DNA from: Secundilactobacillus silagei JCM 19001
GTDB taxonomy: Bacteria > Bacillota > Bacilli > Lactobacillales > Lactobacillaceae
DNA: 64,000 nt
Assembly: GCF_002217945.1 (NCBI RefSeq)
Contig: NZ_BCMG01000003.1
Coordinates: forward strand, 1-64,000
Direction of reading: 5' to 3'
A program made the position numbers and the translations under genes. Shown here in pieces: positions 33,492-42,091 of this stretch. Numbering within the stretch: the first letter of the stretch is position 1; each line of letters starts with the position of its first letter. Below the pieces are notes generated by a model. The model was not told where the DNA came from and did not search any database. It saw only the letters and a list, made by a program, of their open reading frames with translations.

Positions 33492-34234
33492 TAATCATTA
33501 GCCTCCGTTTTTAAAGTTGTTCCTGGATGGGTTAATTGATCGGTAATACATACCGCGTGCACACCGGCGTGAACCGCTTTAGCGGCGGCCGAAAGCTTCG
33601 GCTGCATCCCATCTGTAATCACTTTTTCTTCTATTAAATGGGGAATGTCTTGCGGGATCATGGCTGAGATCACTTTGCCATCCTTTAAAACCCCCGGGAC
33701 ATCCGTCAGCAAATACAGTTGGCTGGCTTTCAGTACCCGCGCGATGTCCGCTGCCGCCGTATCAGCATTGACGTTCAGCCAATCGCCGGTGGGCGTCAGC
33801 GCCAGTGGTGCCAGAACCCCAATTTGACCATTTAAGATCTTAGACAGTGCCAGCTCGTTTACACCGGTAATACTGCCAACGGCCCCGTAAGTGTCCTGGT
33901 CGACATAAGTTCCCGTTAATAACTGCTGGTCTGACGCGTTTAAGCCAATTGCGGCTAAGCCTTCATGTGCCAGCCGCATCAGTAATGCCGGTTGGGTATT
34001 GCCCAGTAACACCATTTTAGTGAGCGCTAAGGTCCGCGCATCCGTTATCCGAATGCCATTCTTCTTATGCGTGGGAATAGCCAGCTGAGCGGAAAGCTTC
34101 GAAATTTGAGGCCCGCCACCGTGAATCAATAGCACTTTTTTACCGGCTTGACGCCATTGCCGCAGCTGCTCGAAAAACTCGCTGTTTAATTTTGAAATGG
34201 CGTTGCCGCCGATTTTTACAATGATTAGATTCAC
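33491..34234 (-). CDS. argB: Acetylglutamate kinase
   Basis: ArgB phosphorylates N-acetylglutamate. The 247-residue amino-acid-kinase-fold protein has IVKIGGNAISKL at the start, LLIHGGGPQISKL near 36, GLNASDQQLLTG near 97 and the NVNADTAAADIARVL block near 153. It lacks the long N-terminal helix of arginine-inhibited hexameric forms, which fits a pathway using argJ recycling or control elsewhere. It lies between argJ and argD. Confidence 0.95.
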   Translation of the reverse strand: MNLIIVKIGGNAISKLNSEFFEQLRQWRQAGKKVLLIHGGGPQISKLSAQLAIPTHKKNGIRITDARTLALTKMVLLGNTQPALLMRLAHEGLAAIGLNASDQQLLTGTYVDQDTYGAVGSITGVNELALSKILNGQIGVLAPLALTPTGDWLNVNADTAAADIARVLKASQLYLLTDVPGVLKDGKVISAMIPQDIPHLIEEKVITDGMQPKLSAAAKAVHAGVHAVCITDQLTHPGTTLKTEAND

Positions 34235-34268
34235 GATTTATGCGCTCCCTTTGTGGTCTCAGTTCAGT

Positions 34269-35483
34269 CTAAGTATGGTAACTGGCATTAATTTTGACGT
34301 AGTTGTAAGTCAGGTCGCAGCCCCAAGCTTGCCCGGTGGCCGGACCAACGTGCAAATTAACATCAATGGTAACTTTATTTGCCCCCATACTATCACTTGC
34401 CTGCTTCTCGTCAAATGGTAATCCTAAACTATCCTTGACCATTTGAATCCCGTTGACTTCAATATCCACGTGGTCAACATCCACGTGAGCCTTTGTCATA
34501 CCAATCGTTGAAATGATCCGGCCCCAGTTCGGATCCTGACCAAAGATGGCAGCTTTGACTAAGTTCGACCCCACGATGGCTTTAGCAACTTCTTGACCTT
34601 CCAAATCGTTGAAAGCGCCAGCCACGTTGCATTCAACTAGCTTTGTGGCTCCCTCCCCATCGGCTGCGATTTGTTTGGCCAGTTCTTCAAGAACTAGATG
34701 CAGACCATTTTTGAAGGTGGGATAATCGGCATCATCCGTGCTGGTTAATTGCGGTGCGCCAGCCTTACCGTTTGCCATGACCACCACCATGTCATTCGTG
34801 GACGTATCACCGTCAACGGTAATCTGGTTAAAGGTCGTATCCACGTTTTCACTTAAAGTCTGCTGCAACAGCTCGCCATCGATCCCCGCATCGGTGGTGA
34901 CAAATCCTAACATAGTGGCCATCTTCGGGTGAATCATCCCAGAACCTTTAGCAAATCCGGTAATTGTAACCTTTTTACCGCCCATTGTGATTTGCACGCA
35001 GGCTTGTTTAGGATGCTTGTCAGTGGTCATTACTGCTTTAGTCACGTTATCGTCGTGGTGGGGGCTTAATTGCTTAATTCCCGCGGTGACTTTATCCATT
35101 GGTAGCTGTGCGCCAATCAATCCAGTTGAGGCAACACCGACTAAGTTAGTATCGATGCCCAACTTCTCGCTCAACAGCTGCTGTTCCGTCAGGGCGTTTT
35201 GCTCACCCTGCTTACCGGTACATGAATTCGCACAAGCACTGTTCATGACTACCGCCTGTAGTTTGTGATCTTGGTTGATCGTGTTCTTGGTCAGCTTGGT
35301 TGGTGCGGCCTGAAATTTGTTAGTGGTATATGTACCGGCTGCACTTGCTGGTACCTCGGAAACCAAGTAACCAAAATCTAATTTGTCGCTTTTACCCAGA
35401 CCCATTTCGATTCCATCGTTGTAATAACCCATGGGCCACTGAAAATTCGTTAATGTCACTTCATTAGTTTTTATCATATGCAT
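34269..35483 (-). CDS. argJ: Bifunctional ornithine acetyltransferase / N-acetylglutamate synthase
   Basis: ArgJ moves the acetyl group from acetylornithine to glutamate and, in bifunctional forms, also makes acetylglutamate from acetyl-CoA. The 404-residue precursor shows the self-cleavage region AKGSGMIHPKMATMLGF near 178 with the nucleophilic Thr after it (MATML), then ITVDGDTSTNDMV near 222 and a C-terminal KVTIDVNLHVG. Its presence marks the cyclic, acetyl-recycling arginine pathway. The start is one of two close ATG codons at 35483 and 35477. It follows argC by 24 bases. Confidence 0.95.
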   Translation of the reverse strand: MHMIKTNEVTLTNFQWPMGYYNDGIEMGLGKSDKLDFGYLVSEVPASAAGTYTTNKFQAAPTKLTKNTINQDHKLQAVVMNSACANSCTGKQGEQNALTEQQLLSEKLGIDTNLVGVASTGLIGAQLPMDKVTAGIKQLSPHHDDNVTKAVMTTDKHPKQACVQITMGGKKVTITGFAKGSGMIHPKMATMLGFVTTDAGIDGELLQQTLSENVDTTFNQITVDGDTSTNDMVVVMANGKAGAPQLTSTDDADYPTFKNGLHLVLEELAKQIAADGEGATKLVECNVAGAFNDLEGQEVAKAIVGSNLVKAAIFGQDPNWGRIISTIGMTKAHVDVDHVDIEVNGIQMVKDSLGLPFDEKQASDSMGANKVTIDVNLHVGPATGQAWGCDLTYNYVKINASYHT

Positions 35484-35507
35484 GCTTCTTTCTTATCTAT
35501 AACTGTG

Positions 35508-36545
35508 TTATACAAAGGCTGGCAAAGTTGGTAAACCTGTTGTTTCGGTCAAATTAAACAGATGATTAAAGTTTTGAACCGCTTGTCCGGCAGCCCCCTT
35601 CATCAAATTATCGATCACACTGATCACCATCACGGTTTGGGTGACGGGATTGTACACAACGCCGATGTCGCAGTTATTGGTGCCAACGACTTCCTTTAGA
35701 TCTGGCGTGGTGCCATCTAAAACGTGAACGAAATTAGCCTGACTATAATCTTGATTAAAAGCGGCCATCAATTTGGCTTGATCAACACCTGGTTTAACTT
35801 TGGCGTAAATGCTGGCCATCAAACCAGTGGTGAGTGGTAACAACGTGGTGCTGAATTGAATCGCGTTGACCGCCGGATTCCACTTTTTAAGCTGGGCGAC
35901 GATTTCTGGAATATGCTTATGGGTATTTAACCCGTAAAGCTGCAGGTTATCACTGGCTTCAGTGAAGTGCGTGATGTCTGTCAGCTTCTTCCCCGCGCCG
36001 GAGGTACCGGACTTGGCATCAACCACGATCGTATCAGGATCGATCAAGTCGCCTTGAACCATGGGGGCTAACCCCAGCAACGTTGCCGTGGCGTAACAGC
36101 CCGGGTTAGCAATGTAGTTGGTCCCTGACTGATAAAAATCCGCCAAACTATAGGTGGCTTTTTGTAAATGATCAGCTGGTGCTGCCGGCTTGTGATACCA
36201 CTTTTCATACTCAGCTGGATCTGGCAATCGATAATCACCGGAGAGATCGATCACCGGAAAATCAGCATCGATAAACGGGCCAGCTAACTGACTGCTGACA
36301 CCAGCGGAAGTTGCAAAGAAGACCGCTTCGTTATCCGCCATGATCTGCTGCGGATCAAATGGCTGAATTTTAATGTGTTCGCCGTGAAAACCAGGGATCA
36401 GTTCATCGAGATAGCGGACCTCACCATCTTTTCCTTCATCTTTATGTCCATATAAATTAATTTGGTCGATTGCCGGATGCTTAGCGAGCAACGTATATAA
36501 TACGGTGCCACTGTAGCCGGTAACGCCTACTATCGCAACGTCCAT
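35508..36545 (-). CDS. argC: N-acetyl-gamma-glutamyl-phosphate reductase
   Basis: ArgC reduces acetylglutamyl phosphate to the semialdehyde with NADPH. The 345-residue protein has the Rossmann start VAIVGVTGYSGTVLY, FFATSAGVSS near 77 and the catalytic Cys in NPGCYATATLLG near 145, followed by DAKSGTSGAGKK near 175. I take the ATG at 36545, preceded by GAGGTGAAACC; a longer frame to 36641 crosses the promoter. It is the first gene of the arginine operon. Confidence 0.95.
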   Translation of the reverse strand: MDVAIVGVTGYSGTVLYTLLAKHPAIDQINLYGHKDEGKDGEVRYLDELIPGFHGEHIKIQPFDPQQIMADNEAVFFATSAGVSSQLAGPFIDADFPVIDLSGDYRLPDPAEYEKWYHKPAAPADHLQKATYSLADFYQSGTNYIANPGCYATATLLGLAPMVQGDLIDPDTIVVDAKSGTSGAGKKLTDITHFTEASDNLQLYGLNTHKHIPEIVAQLKKWNPAVNAIQFSTTLLPLTTGLMASIYAKVKPGVDQAKLMAAFNQDYSQANFVHVLDGTTPDLKEVVGTNNCDIGVVYNPVTQTVMVISVIDNLMKGAAGQAVQNFNHLFNLTETTGLPTLPAFV

Positions 36546-36590
36546 TGGTTTCACCTCACAAAATTTTAATTGTTGTTTCGTATGCGTCTT

Positions 36591-36619
36591 ACTATAGTCG
36601 CCTAATTTAAAAAATGCAA
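36591..36619 (-). promoter_or_regulatory. Promoter of the argCJBD operon
   Basis: TTGCAT (36619-36614) and TATAGT (36596-36591) on the minus strand are 17 bases apart, about 45 bases before the argC start codon. Confidence 0.65.
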
Positions 36620-36655
36620 TATTTTTTAGTGAATTTATCAAAAAATAGCTTTTTT

Positions 36656-36691
36656 ATGTATATTATCTGCATTTTAAATGCTAATATACAT
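36656..36691. promoter_or_regulatory. 36-bp nested palindrome upstream of argC (possible ArgR site)
   Basis: The outer arms ATGTATATTA and TAATATACAT are exact complements and enclose the palindrome GCATTTTAAATGC. The AT-rich dyads resemble ARG boxes in composition and size, and the site lies between argC and the divergent SDR gene. The match to a published ARG-box consensus is only partial, so the assignment to ArgR is an inference. Confidence 0.5.
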
Positions 36692-36809
36692 TTTTCTTTG
36701 AATATTTAGACGCTTTAAAATTAATTTTAAAAAATGTATTCTAAGTGTTGACTTCGTCCGACTCGAACCCACTATACTGCAGTCACCATTTAATTTAGGA
36801 GGCAACAAT

Positions 36810-37655
36810 ATGACAAAAACATGGTTTATTACAGGTAGTTCTCGCGGGTTAGGTCACGCCATTGCAACTCGAGCTTTACAGGCTGGCGATCAAGTGGTCG
36901 CAACGGCGCGGCACACCGATGCGTTGAAGGATTTAGTTGCACAATATGGTGACCAGTTATTTCCATTAGCACTGGATGTTACTGACGCAGATGCCGTAGC
37001 TAAAACGGTTAAGACTGCCACTGATCACTTTGGTAACATTGACGTGCTGGTCAACAACGCCGGGTTCGCTAACATGGCAGCCCTTGAAGACGTACCTTTA
37101 GACGACTTCAAACGCCAGATGGATACCGACTTTTACGGCACGCTTTATACGATCAAAGCCATTTTGCCAAGTATGCGGAAGCGCCAAAATGGTCACATTA
37201 TCAACATTAGTTCAATCGGTGGCCGTGCCGGTAGTGCTGGTTTAGCAGCTTATCAAAGTGCCAAGTTCGCGGTTAACGGCTTAACTGAAGTGGTGGCCCA
37301 AGAAGTGGCGCCATTTAACGTTAAAGTGACCACGGTGGAACCCGGTGGCATGCGCACCGATTGGGGTGGCAAATCAATGGAGGCGGATGTCGACAGTGTC
37401 TATCAAGATACGGTTGGCGCAATGATCTCCATGGTTCATGATGGCTGGGACGATCCTGAGTCAGACAACCGTTACGTCAGCGAACCCGCTAAAGTCGCCG
37501 ATGCTATTTACACCTTAAGTAACATGACTGAAGCCCCAGTTCACTTGTTGATCGGTAAAGACGCGGAACAGGGTGCGGAAATGCACGAAAAGATGCTACA
37601 TGATTCGGATGCTAAGTTTAAGGAGCTGACCGAATCAACTGGGAATGATCAATAA
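36810..37655 (+). CDS. SDR-family oxidoreductase
   Basis: A 281-residue short-chain dehydrogenase/reductase. It has the cofactor motif TGSSRGLGHAIA (8-19), NNAGFANMA near 86, the catalytic Ser region NISSIGGRAGS near 133 and YQSAK at about 150. The Arg near the end of the first strand (ARHTD) suggests NADP preference. Substrate is unknown. The ATG follows TTTAGGAGGC. It is a single gene divergent from argC, followed by a strong terminator. Confidence 0.9.
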   Translation: MTKTWFITGSSRGLGHAIATRALQAGDQVVATARHTDALKDLVAQYGDQLFPLALDVTDADAVAKTVKTATDHFGNIDVLVNNAGFANMAALEDVPLDDFKRQMDTDFYGTLYTIKAILPSMRKRQNGHIINISSIGGRAGSAGLAAYQSAKFAVNGLTEVVAQEVAPFNVKVTTVEPGGMRTDWGGKSMEADVDSVYQDTVGAMISMVHDGWDDPESDNRYVSEPAKVADAIYTLSNMTEAPVHLLIGKDAEQGAEMHEKMLHDSDAKFKELTESTGNDQ

Positions 37656-37683
37656 ACATAATTTTACATTTACCAGATTTCAC

Positions 37684-37721
37684 AAAAATGCCCTCGAGCG
37701 TGCTGCACTCGAGGGCATTTT
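37684..37721. terminator. Bidirectional terminator between two SDR genes
   Basis: AAAATGCCCTCGAG and CTCGAGGGCATTTT form a perfect 14-base stem between the convergent SDR genes. Confidence 0.88.
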
Positions 37722-37757
37722 GAAGATCAATATATGAAGACTAGTATGTTAATTATT

Positions 37758-38534
37758 TTATCTTAACCGCGCCGTGGCACCGCCATCTACTGGTAATACT
37801 ACTCCGGTTATCCAGGAAGCTGCTTCACTTGCCAGATAAATAATAGCTTGGGCAACATCCTTTGGCTGACCGTTACGGCCTAGTGGATGAAATTCGTTGA
37901 ACCCGTTCAATACCTTAGGAACTTCCTTGTCAGGTAAGAATGTATTGTAGATTGGGGTTTCAACTACGGCTGGTGCCACCGCATTGACTCGAATCTGGTC
38001 GGACGCGAGTTCCACTGCTAGATTCTTGGTCAAGGCATGACGGCCGGCCATGGCTGCTGAATAGGCCGTCGAAGGTGTTGGTTCAACTGCCGCCAATGCC
38101 CACATTGAACCAGTGTTAACGATGGCCCCCTTACCACGCTTCTTCATTTCTGGTGCAACCGCCTGGACTGGGTATAAGGTTCCCTTAACGATCACATCCA
38201 AGTACGATTGAATCTCATCGGGTGTATAGTCCATAAATGGCTTAGGACCAAACTTACCAGTGTTATTGATCAAAACATCAACACCACCAAACTGATCAAC
38301 TGTTTTAGCAACCAACTGCTTGGAAGTTGCGGGATCAGCAATGTCCCCAGCTACGTATGCACTGTGTTCGCCACTTGGATCAATAGCTTTCAACGTGGAT
38401 TTCAAAACGTCTGCACGGCGGCCATTAATGACTACCTTGGCACCTTCGTTAAGTAATAATTCAGCAGTCTTCCGGCCGATACCGGTACCACCACCCGTAA
38501 TAATTGCAACTTTATCCTTTAATCCTAAATCCAT
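37758..38534 (-). CDS. SDR-family protein with the catalytic Lys replaced by Met
   Basis: A 258-residue classical SDR with TGGGTGIGRK at 14-23, NNTGKFG near 90 (normally NNAG), the GSMWALAAVE region near 138 and the C-terminal PVDGG. The active-site motif that should read Y-x-x-x-K reads AYSAAMAG (about 158), so the Lys is a Met (codon ATG instead of AAG). This would strongly lower dehydrogenase activity unless another residue substitutes. It is the last gene of a minus-strand unit with the disulfide reductase and thioredoxin genes. The rest of the fold is intact, so it is not an obvious pseudogene. Confidence 0.88.
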   Translation of the reverse strand: MDLGLKDKVAIITGGGTGIGRKTAELLLNEGAKVVINGRRADVLKSTLKAIDPSGEHSAYVAGDIADPATSKQLVAKTVDQFGGVDVLINNTGKFGPKPFMDYTPDEIQSYLDVIVKGTLYPVQAVAPEMKKRGKGAIVNTGSMWALAAVEPTPSTAYSAAMAGRHALTKNLAVELASDQIRVNAVAPAVVETPIYNTFLPDKEVPKVLNGFNEFHPLGRNGQPKDVAQAIIYLASEAASWITGVVLPVDGGATARLR

Positions 38535-38546
38535 TATTTGCCCCCA

Positions 38547-39873
38547 TTAATCAAAGATATCCCGAATTTTATAAGCCAGTGCCGGGAACACTGATAATAA
38601 CTTTTGATTCCAGACTTGCGGATCGATATTCAATCCAATCAATGGTAGAAAATGATCCACATCATCCGCAGCTGATTGACTCACTTCCGAGATACCAACC
38701 ACTTTATTGTGCCCATCAACTGCTAGAGTCAATGCCGCGCCATCATCATTCACACCTAAATAGGCAAAGTCAGCATCAGCTAATTTCAAGTTGATCAACT
38801 GGTAGTGCCGTTTCTCTGCTTCTTCAATGCTCAGACCCGCCTGCGCAATTTGTGGAAAAGGTGAACGCTGCTTGAGCGATAGTTGGATAAATAATTTCGG
38901 CTTGGGTCCGACTTGCTAAATACCGGCCAAGATACTCACCCTCAAACTGAGCGGTGGACGTCAGCTTGGGTACCCGTTTATCAATCACATCTCCCGCCGC
39001 GTAAACACCGGGCACATTGGTTTCTAAATGACCGTTGACTGAAATTCCATGTGACGAGTAAGTGATCCCCACTTTTTGCAAGTCCAGTCGCTCAACATTT
39101 GGCACCCGTCCGCTGGCATCGACCACCTGATTGGCTGGAACCCTAAGACCATTTTCAGTCACAACCTCAAAGCCAGTTGGCATCTTGTTAACCGCCGCTA
39201 CCCGTTCATTGAAGTGAAATTGGACACCTTGTGCCGACATTTCCCGTACAATTTGCTCAACGTGAGCGGGGTTAAAGGCTCCCAATGGTCGCTTGGCCGC
39301 TTCCAGTACATCAACTTGAACACCGGCCGCGGTTAAAATGCTGGCCAGTTCCATGCTGACAAAACCGCCGCCAATCATCGTGATACGTTCTGGTAACTCT
39401 TGCATCACAAAAACATCGTTACTGCTCAAGGTGTACTCACTACCCTTGATTGGTAGCTTATGCGGCTGTTGGCCAGTCGCGATGATAATCGAACGACCAT
39501 AGTATTGCGTGCCGTTCACGTCAAGGACATGCGGTTCAACAAATTTCGCAGTGCCTTGCAGAACATCTGCACCCTTAGATTGAAAGAGCTTAACGCTGTT
39601 TCGCGGATACTGACCAAAAACAGCTAACTTACGCGCCATCAACGTTGGCCAATCGATAGTAGCTGGCTGCTGAATTCCTTTACCAATTAATTTTCGAGAA
39701 AGTAACACTGCCCGGGCTGAACCATCCAAAAAGATCTTCGGTTCACAGCCGTAATTCGGGCAAATACCACCAAAGGTCGACCCTTCGATCACTAATGTGC
39801 TACCAGTAGCGTGCGCCGTAAACTTATACGCCGCCGGACCGCTGCCGATAATAATATTGTCATAATTTTTCAC
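38547..39873 (-). pseudogene. Pyridine-nucleotide-disulfide oxidoreductase, frameshifted
   Basis: The gene encodes an FAD/NAD(P)H disulfide reductase of the glutathione/mercuric reductase type. The first frame (38824-39873, 349 residues) has the FAD motif IIGSGPAAY, a redox pair in GGICPNYGCEP, the NAD motif MIGGGFVSMELA near 179 and GVYAAGDVID near 300, but ends early with NCAGGSEH. The expected dimerisation domain continues in another frame (FPQIAQAGLSIEEAE, then INLKLADADFAYLGV to 38547). Both frames join if the A4/T4 run at 38856-38859 had one base fewer. This is either a true +1 mutation or a sequencing error. The dimer domain is needed for activity, so the product as read is probably inactive. 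It lies 15 bases downstream of the thioredoxin gene. Confidence 0.85.
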
Positions 39874-39888
39874 GCGTTGACGCCTCCT

Positions 39889-40203
39889 TTACTTGAGATA
39901 TTGCTGCAACTTTTGCTTGAGCAGCGCTTTAGGCCGTAGCCCAATTAGGCGTTCCACGACCTTGCCATCTTTTTTGATGATCAATGTCGGAATAGACATC
40001 ACTTCAAATTCAGTGGCAGTCACTTGATTTTTATCCACGTCCAGTTTTGTGAAATTAACTTGGTCACCCATTTCTTGGTCTAATTGCTCCAAGATGGGCG
40101 CCTGCATCAGACATGGCGAACACCACGTCGCCCAAAAATCAACCAGCGTAACACCGTGATCTGTTGCCTTTTTAAAATTTGCGTCAGTGACGTGTTTAAT
40201 CAT
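39889..40203 (-). CDS. trxA: Thioredoxin
   Basis: A 104-residue thioredoxin with active site WATWCSPC (Cys 28 and 31), then MQAPILEQL, the FTKLDVDKN strand near 55, the cis-Pro in SIPTLIIKKDGK near 75 and a C-terminal helix. The usual WCGPC reads WCSPC, a change that can shift redox potential. It is the first gene of a unit with a disulfide reductase and an SDR, and its promoter carries the same operator as the ArsR-rhodanese gene upstream. Reduction of persulfides or electrophile-damaged thiols is a reasonable role. Confidence 0.94.
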   Translation of the reverse strand: MIKHVTDANFKKATDHGVTLVDFWATWCSPCLMQAPILEQLDQEMGDQVNFTKLDVDKNQVTATEFEVMSIPTLIIKKDGKVVERLIGLRPKALLKQKLQQYLK

Positions 40204-40243
40204 CTTTTAGATGCTCCTTTTTTTTGATTTAAATTGTTTAACT

Positions 40244-40263
40244 AATCAATTGAACAGTTGAAT
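40244..40263. promoter_or_regulatory. Operator ATTCAA-N8-TTGATT at the thioredoxin promoter
   Basis: On the minus strand ATTCAA and TTGATT are 8 bases apart and overlap the -10 box by two bases. The same half-sites with the same 8-base gap occur at the ArsR-rhodanese promoter (41035-41054). Confidence 0.6.
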
Positions 40264-40290
40264 ACTATCACGAAAAATATCAAGACGCAA
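40262..40290 (-). promoter_or_regulatory. Promoter of the trxA unit
   Basis: TTGCGT (40290-40285) and TAGTAT (40267-40262) on the minus strand are 17 bases apart, followed directly by the operator. Confidence 0.55.
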
Positions 40291-40309
40291 TTAATTTGTT
40301 TCAGATACC

Positions 40310-40341
40310 AAAAAAGGGCGACGGAAATTTCCGTCGCCCTT
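40310..40341 (-). terminator. Terminator of the ArsR-rhodanese gene
   Basis: AAGGGCGACGGAAA and TTTCCGTCGCCCTT form a perfect stem followed by TTTTTT on the minus strand. It separates the regulator gene from trxA. Confidence 0.88.
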
Positions 40342-40352
40342 ATCTTTAATCG

Positions 40353-41036
40353 CTATGCAGTTTGTTTTATATACTCTAGCCAGTCATGATAACTTGCGTT
40401 TAGGCTGTAGGCTTGATAACCCTTTTCATTTAGCGTTTTAGTTGCCATGTTGGCGTAGGCACACAACCGTCCCCGGCAATAAACAATGATCGTGTCGTCA
40501 GGTAACTTTGATTGCACCATCGTATCCAGTAATTCAATTGGAATATTGATGGCATCCTCAACGTGTCCCGCATCAAACTCGCTTTGAGGTCGAACATCTA
40601 AAATAGTCACCTTAGTTTTCGAATTCTCGTACAGCGCTACCGCGTTAGCCAATGAAAGTTGTGGAACGTTTACTTCCTGATCATAGTCGTTTTGAATCTG
40701 CGTCATGTTCGCCAACTGTTCTTGGCCAACTGATTCGAGGAGATAAACTAATTTTTTAACGCTGTCGCTCGCTAACGAATAAACCACGGTATTCCCCATT
40801 TTTTCGCGCTTAACTAGATTTCCCTCCCGTAAAACTTGGAGGTGTCTTGACGTATTAGCAACACTCATGCCTAATTCCTTAGCAATGGTTTCAACTGATT
40901 TTTCAGACTGCGTCAATAGATCCAAAACTTCCAAGCGGCGGTCACTAGAAAGACTTTTGCCCACCTTTGCTAACTCGGAAAAGAGATCATTGCGATAGCG
41001 CTGTGCAATTTCATTATCCAATTGGTTAGCCTCCAT
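40353..41036 (-). CDS. ArsR-family regulator fused to a rhodanese domain
   Basis: The 227-residue protein joins an ArsR/SmtB winged helix (about 15-100, with SVETIAKELGMSVANTSRHL as the recognition helix region) to a rhodanese domain (about 128-225, with TILDVRPQSEFDAGHVEDA and the active-site loop VYCRGRLCAYA). The DNA-binding part has no ELCVCD-type metal site, so sensing probably occurs through the rhodanese Cys, for example by sulfide, persulfide or reactive electrophiles. Its own promoter and the trxA promoter share the dyad ATTCAA-N8-TTGAT/AAT. The natural target set is thus this gene plus the trxA-reductase-SDR unit. Confidence 0.93.
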   Translation of the reverse strand: MEANQLDNEIAQRYRNDLFSELAKVGKSLSSDRRLEVLDLLTQSEKSVETIAKELGMSVANTSRHLQVLREGNLVKREKMGNTVVYSLASDSVKKLVYLLESVGQEQLANMTQIQNDYDQEVNVPQLSLANAVALYENSKTKVTILDVRPQSEFDAGHVEDAINIPIELLDTMVQSKLPDDTIIVYCRGRLCAYANMATKTLNEKGYQAYSLNASYHDWLEYIKQTA

Positions 41037-41054
41037 TCAATTATTTTATTGAAT
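41035..41054. promoter_or_regulatory. Operator ATTCAA-N8-TTGAAT at the ArsR-rhodanese promoter
   Basis: An exact dyad of ATTCAA and TTGAAT with 8 bases between directly follows the -10 box (41060-41055) and precedes the ribosome site. It should mediate self-repression. Confidence 0.65.
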
Positions 41055-41083
41055 AGTTTATTCTCTTTTAAGCTATTAGTCAA
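41055..41083 (-). promoter_or_regulatory. Promoter of the ArsR-rhodanese gene
   Basis: TTGACT (41083-41078) and TAAACT (41060-41055) on the minus strand are separated by 17 bases. Confidence 0.7.
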
Positions 41084-41137
41084 TTAACTTGATAGCCAAC
41101 CTAAGTCGCTGATTTATTACTGCAACAAAAAATATCT

Positions 41138-41145
41138 GGTATAAT
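41138..41145 (+). promoter_or_regulatory. Extended -10 promoter of the Rgg-like gene
   Basis: TGGTATAAT is a consensus extended -10 element about 33 bases before the start codon. No good -35 box is needed or seen. Confidence 0.6.
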
Positions 41146-41177
41146 ATATTCAAATACTAGATACGGGATGATTACTT

Positions 41178-42026
41178 ATGAACATTGAACGCTTTATCAA
41201 AGCCCGTAAAGCGATGGGTCTATCGCAAGCAGAACTCTGTGATGGTATCTGTACGCAAGCGACGCTAAGTAAATTTGAAAATTCCGGCAAGGCACCTGCG
41301 ATCCGCATTTTGACGCAGCTTTGTGCCCGTTTAAATTTGACCCTTGATGATGTTTTTCCAGTGAATCCACCGGCTCAATCCGCAGCTAACCGACTACTGG
41401 ACCATGCCGAATTCAAACTGATCACCAGCGAATATGATAGCGCCAATAATGATCTCAATCAGGTCGTTTTTGATAACCTTTCAGTTCATGGCCAAATGCA
41501 GTACTACTTCGTAAAGGGCTACTTGTCAGCGTTAATGGAAAAGCCAATTGCTGATACCCTGTATTACTTTAATTTGATTCTTAACGACCTCGACGATACC
41601 CACAGCACGATTTTTACTCAGCTGGCTTATACCGGCAGTGGGATTGCTTATGGGCATAACGATGAAAATCAGAAGAGTGAATTTTTCTTCCAAAAAGTCT
41701 TTGATAATTTACACACCCTACCATTGACCGATAATAAAGCCATCTGGCGGGCATTGAACATGGTCTTTTATACCGCGGAGTACTTCGCTCACGTTCAAGA
41801 CTATAAAACCAGTGACTCACTCCTGCAGTACGGTTATGAAATCTGTGCCAATAACCACGTCACCTACTACGCCGCCCGTATCTGTTACCGCCGGGCGCAA
41901 AACGCAATTGCCGAAGGAAAAAATGCCGCTGCCGTCACTGATTTGATCAATGACGCGAAGGCCTTTGCCCGGATGAATCATAATCAAAAGTTGTTAGACC
42001 GCATCGAAAATACACCATTGAAATAA
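41178..42026 (+). CDS. Rgg/GadR/MutR-like transcriptional regulator
   Basis: A 282-residue regulator with an N-terminal helix-turn-helix of the XRE type (KARKAMGLSQAELCDGICTQ, then LSKFENSGKAPAIRILTQL, about 8-58) followed by a helical repeat domain of about 220 residues as in Rgg proteins. Rgg regulators often bind short secreted peptides. I see no small hydrophobic peptide gene next to it. Its targets are not evident; neighbours are a terminator, a structured repeat and a convergent Usp gene. The ATG is preceded by ACGGGATG. Confidence 0.85.
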   Translation: MNIERFIKARKAMGLSQAELCDGICTQATLSKFENSGKAPAIRILTQLCARLNLTLDDVFPVNPPAQSAANRLLDHAEFKLITSEYDSANNDLNQVVFDNLSVHGQMQYYFVKGYLSALMEKPIADTLYYFNLILNDLDDTHSTIFTQLAYTGSGIAYGHNDENQKSEFFFQKVFDNLHTLPLTDNKAIWRALNMVFYTAEYFAHVQDYKTSDSLLQYGYEICANNHVTYYAARICYRRAQNAIAEGKNAAAVTDLINDAKAFARMNHNQKLLDRIENTPLK

Positions 42027-42030
42027 ACGT

Positions 42031-42073
42031 AAAGAGCCGCAATCCTAAATGATGGATTGCGGCTCTTCTTTTG
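42031..42073 (+). terminator. Terminator of the Rgg-like gene
   Basis: AAAGAGCCGCAATCC and GGATTGCGGCTCTT form a 14-base stem followed by CTTTTG. Confidence 0.85.
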
Positions 42074-42091
42074 TTCGTATGAGTTGTTTAT

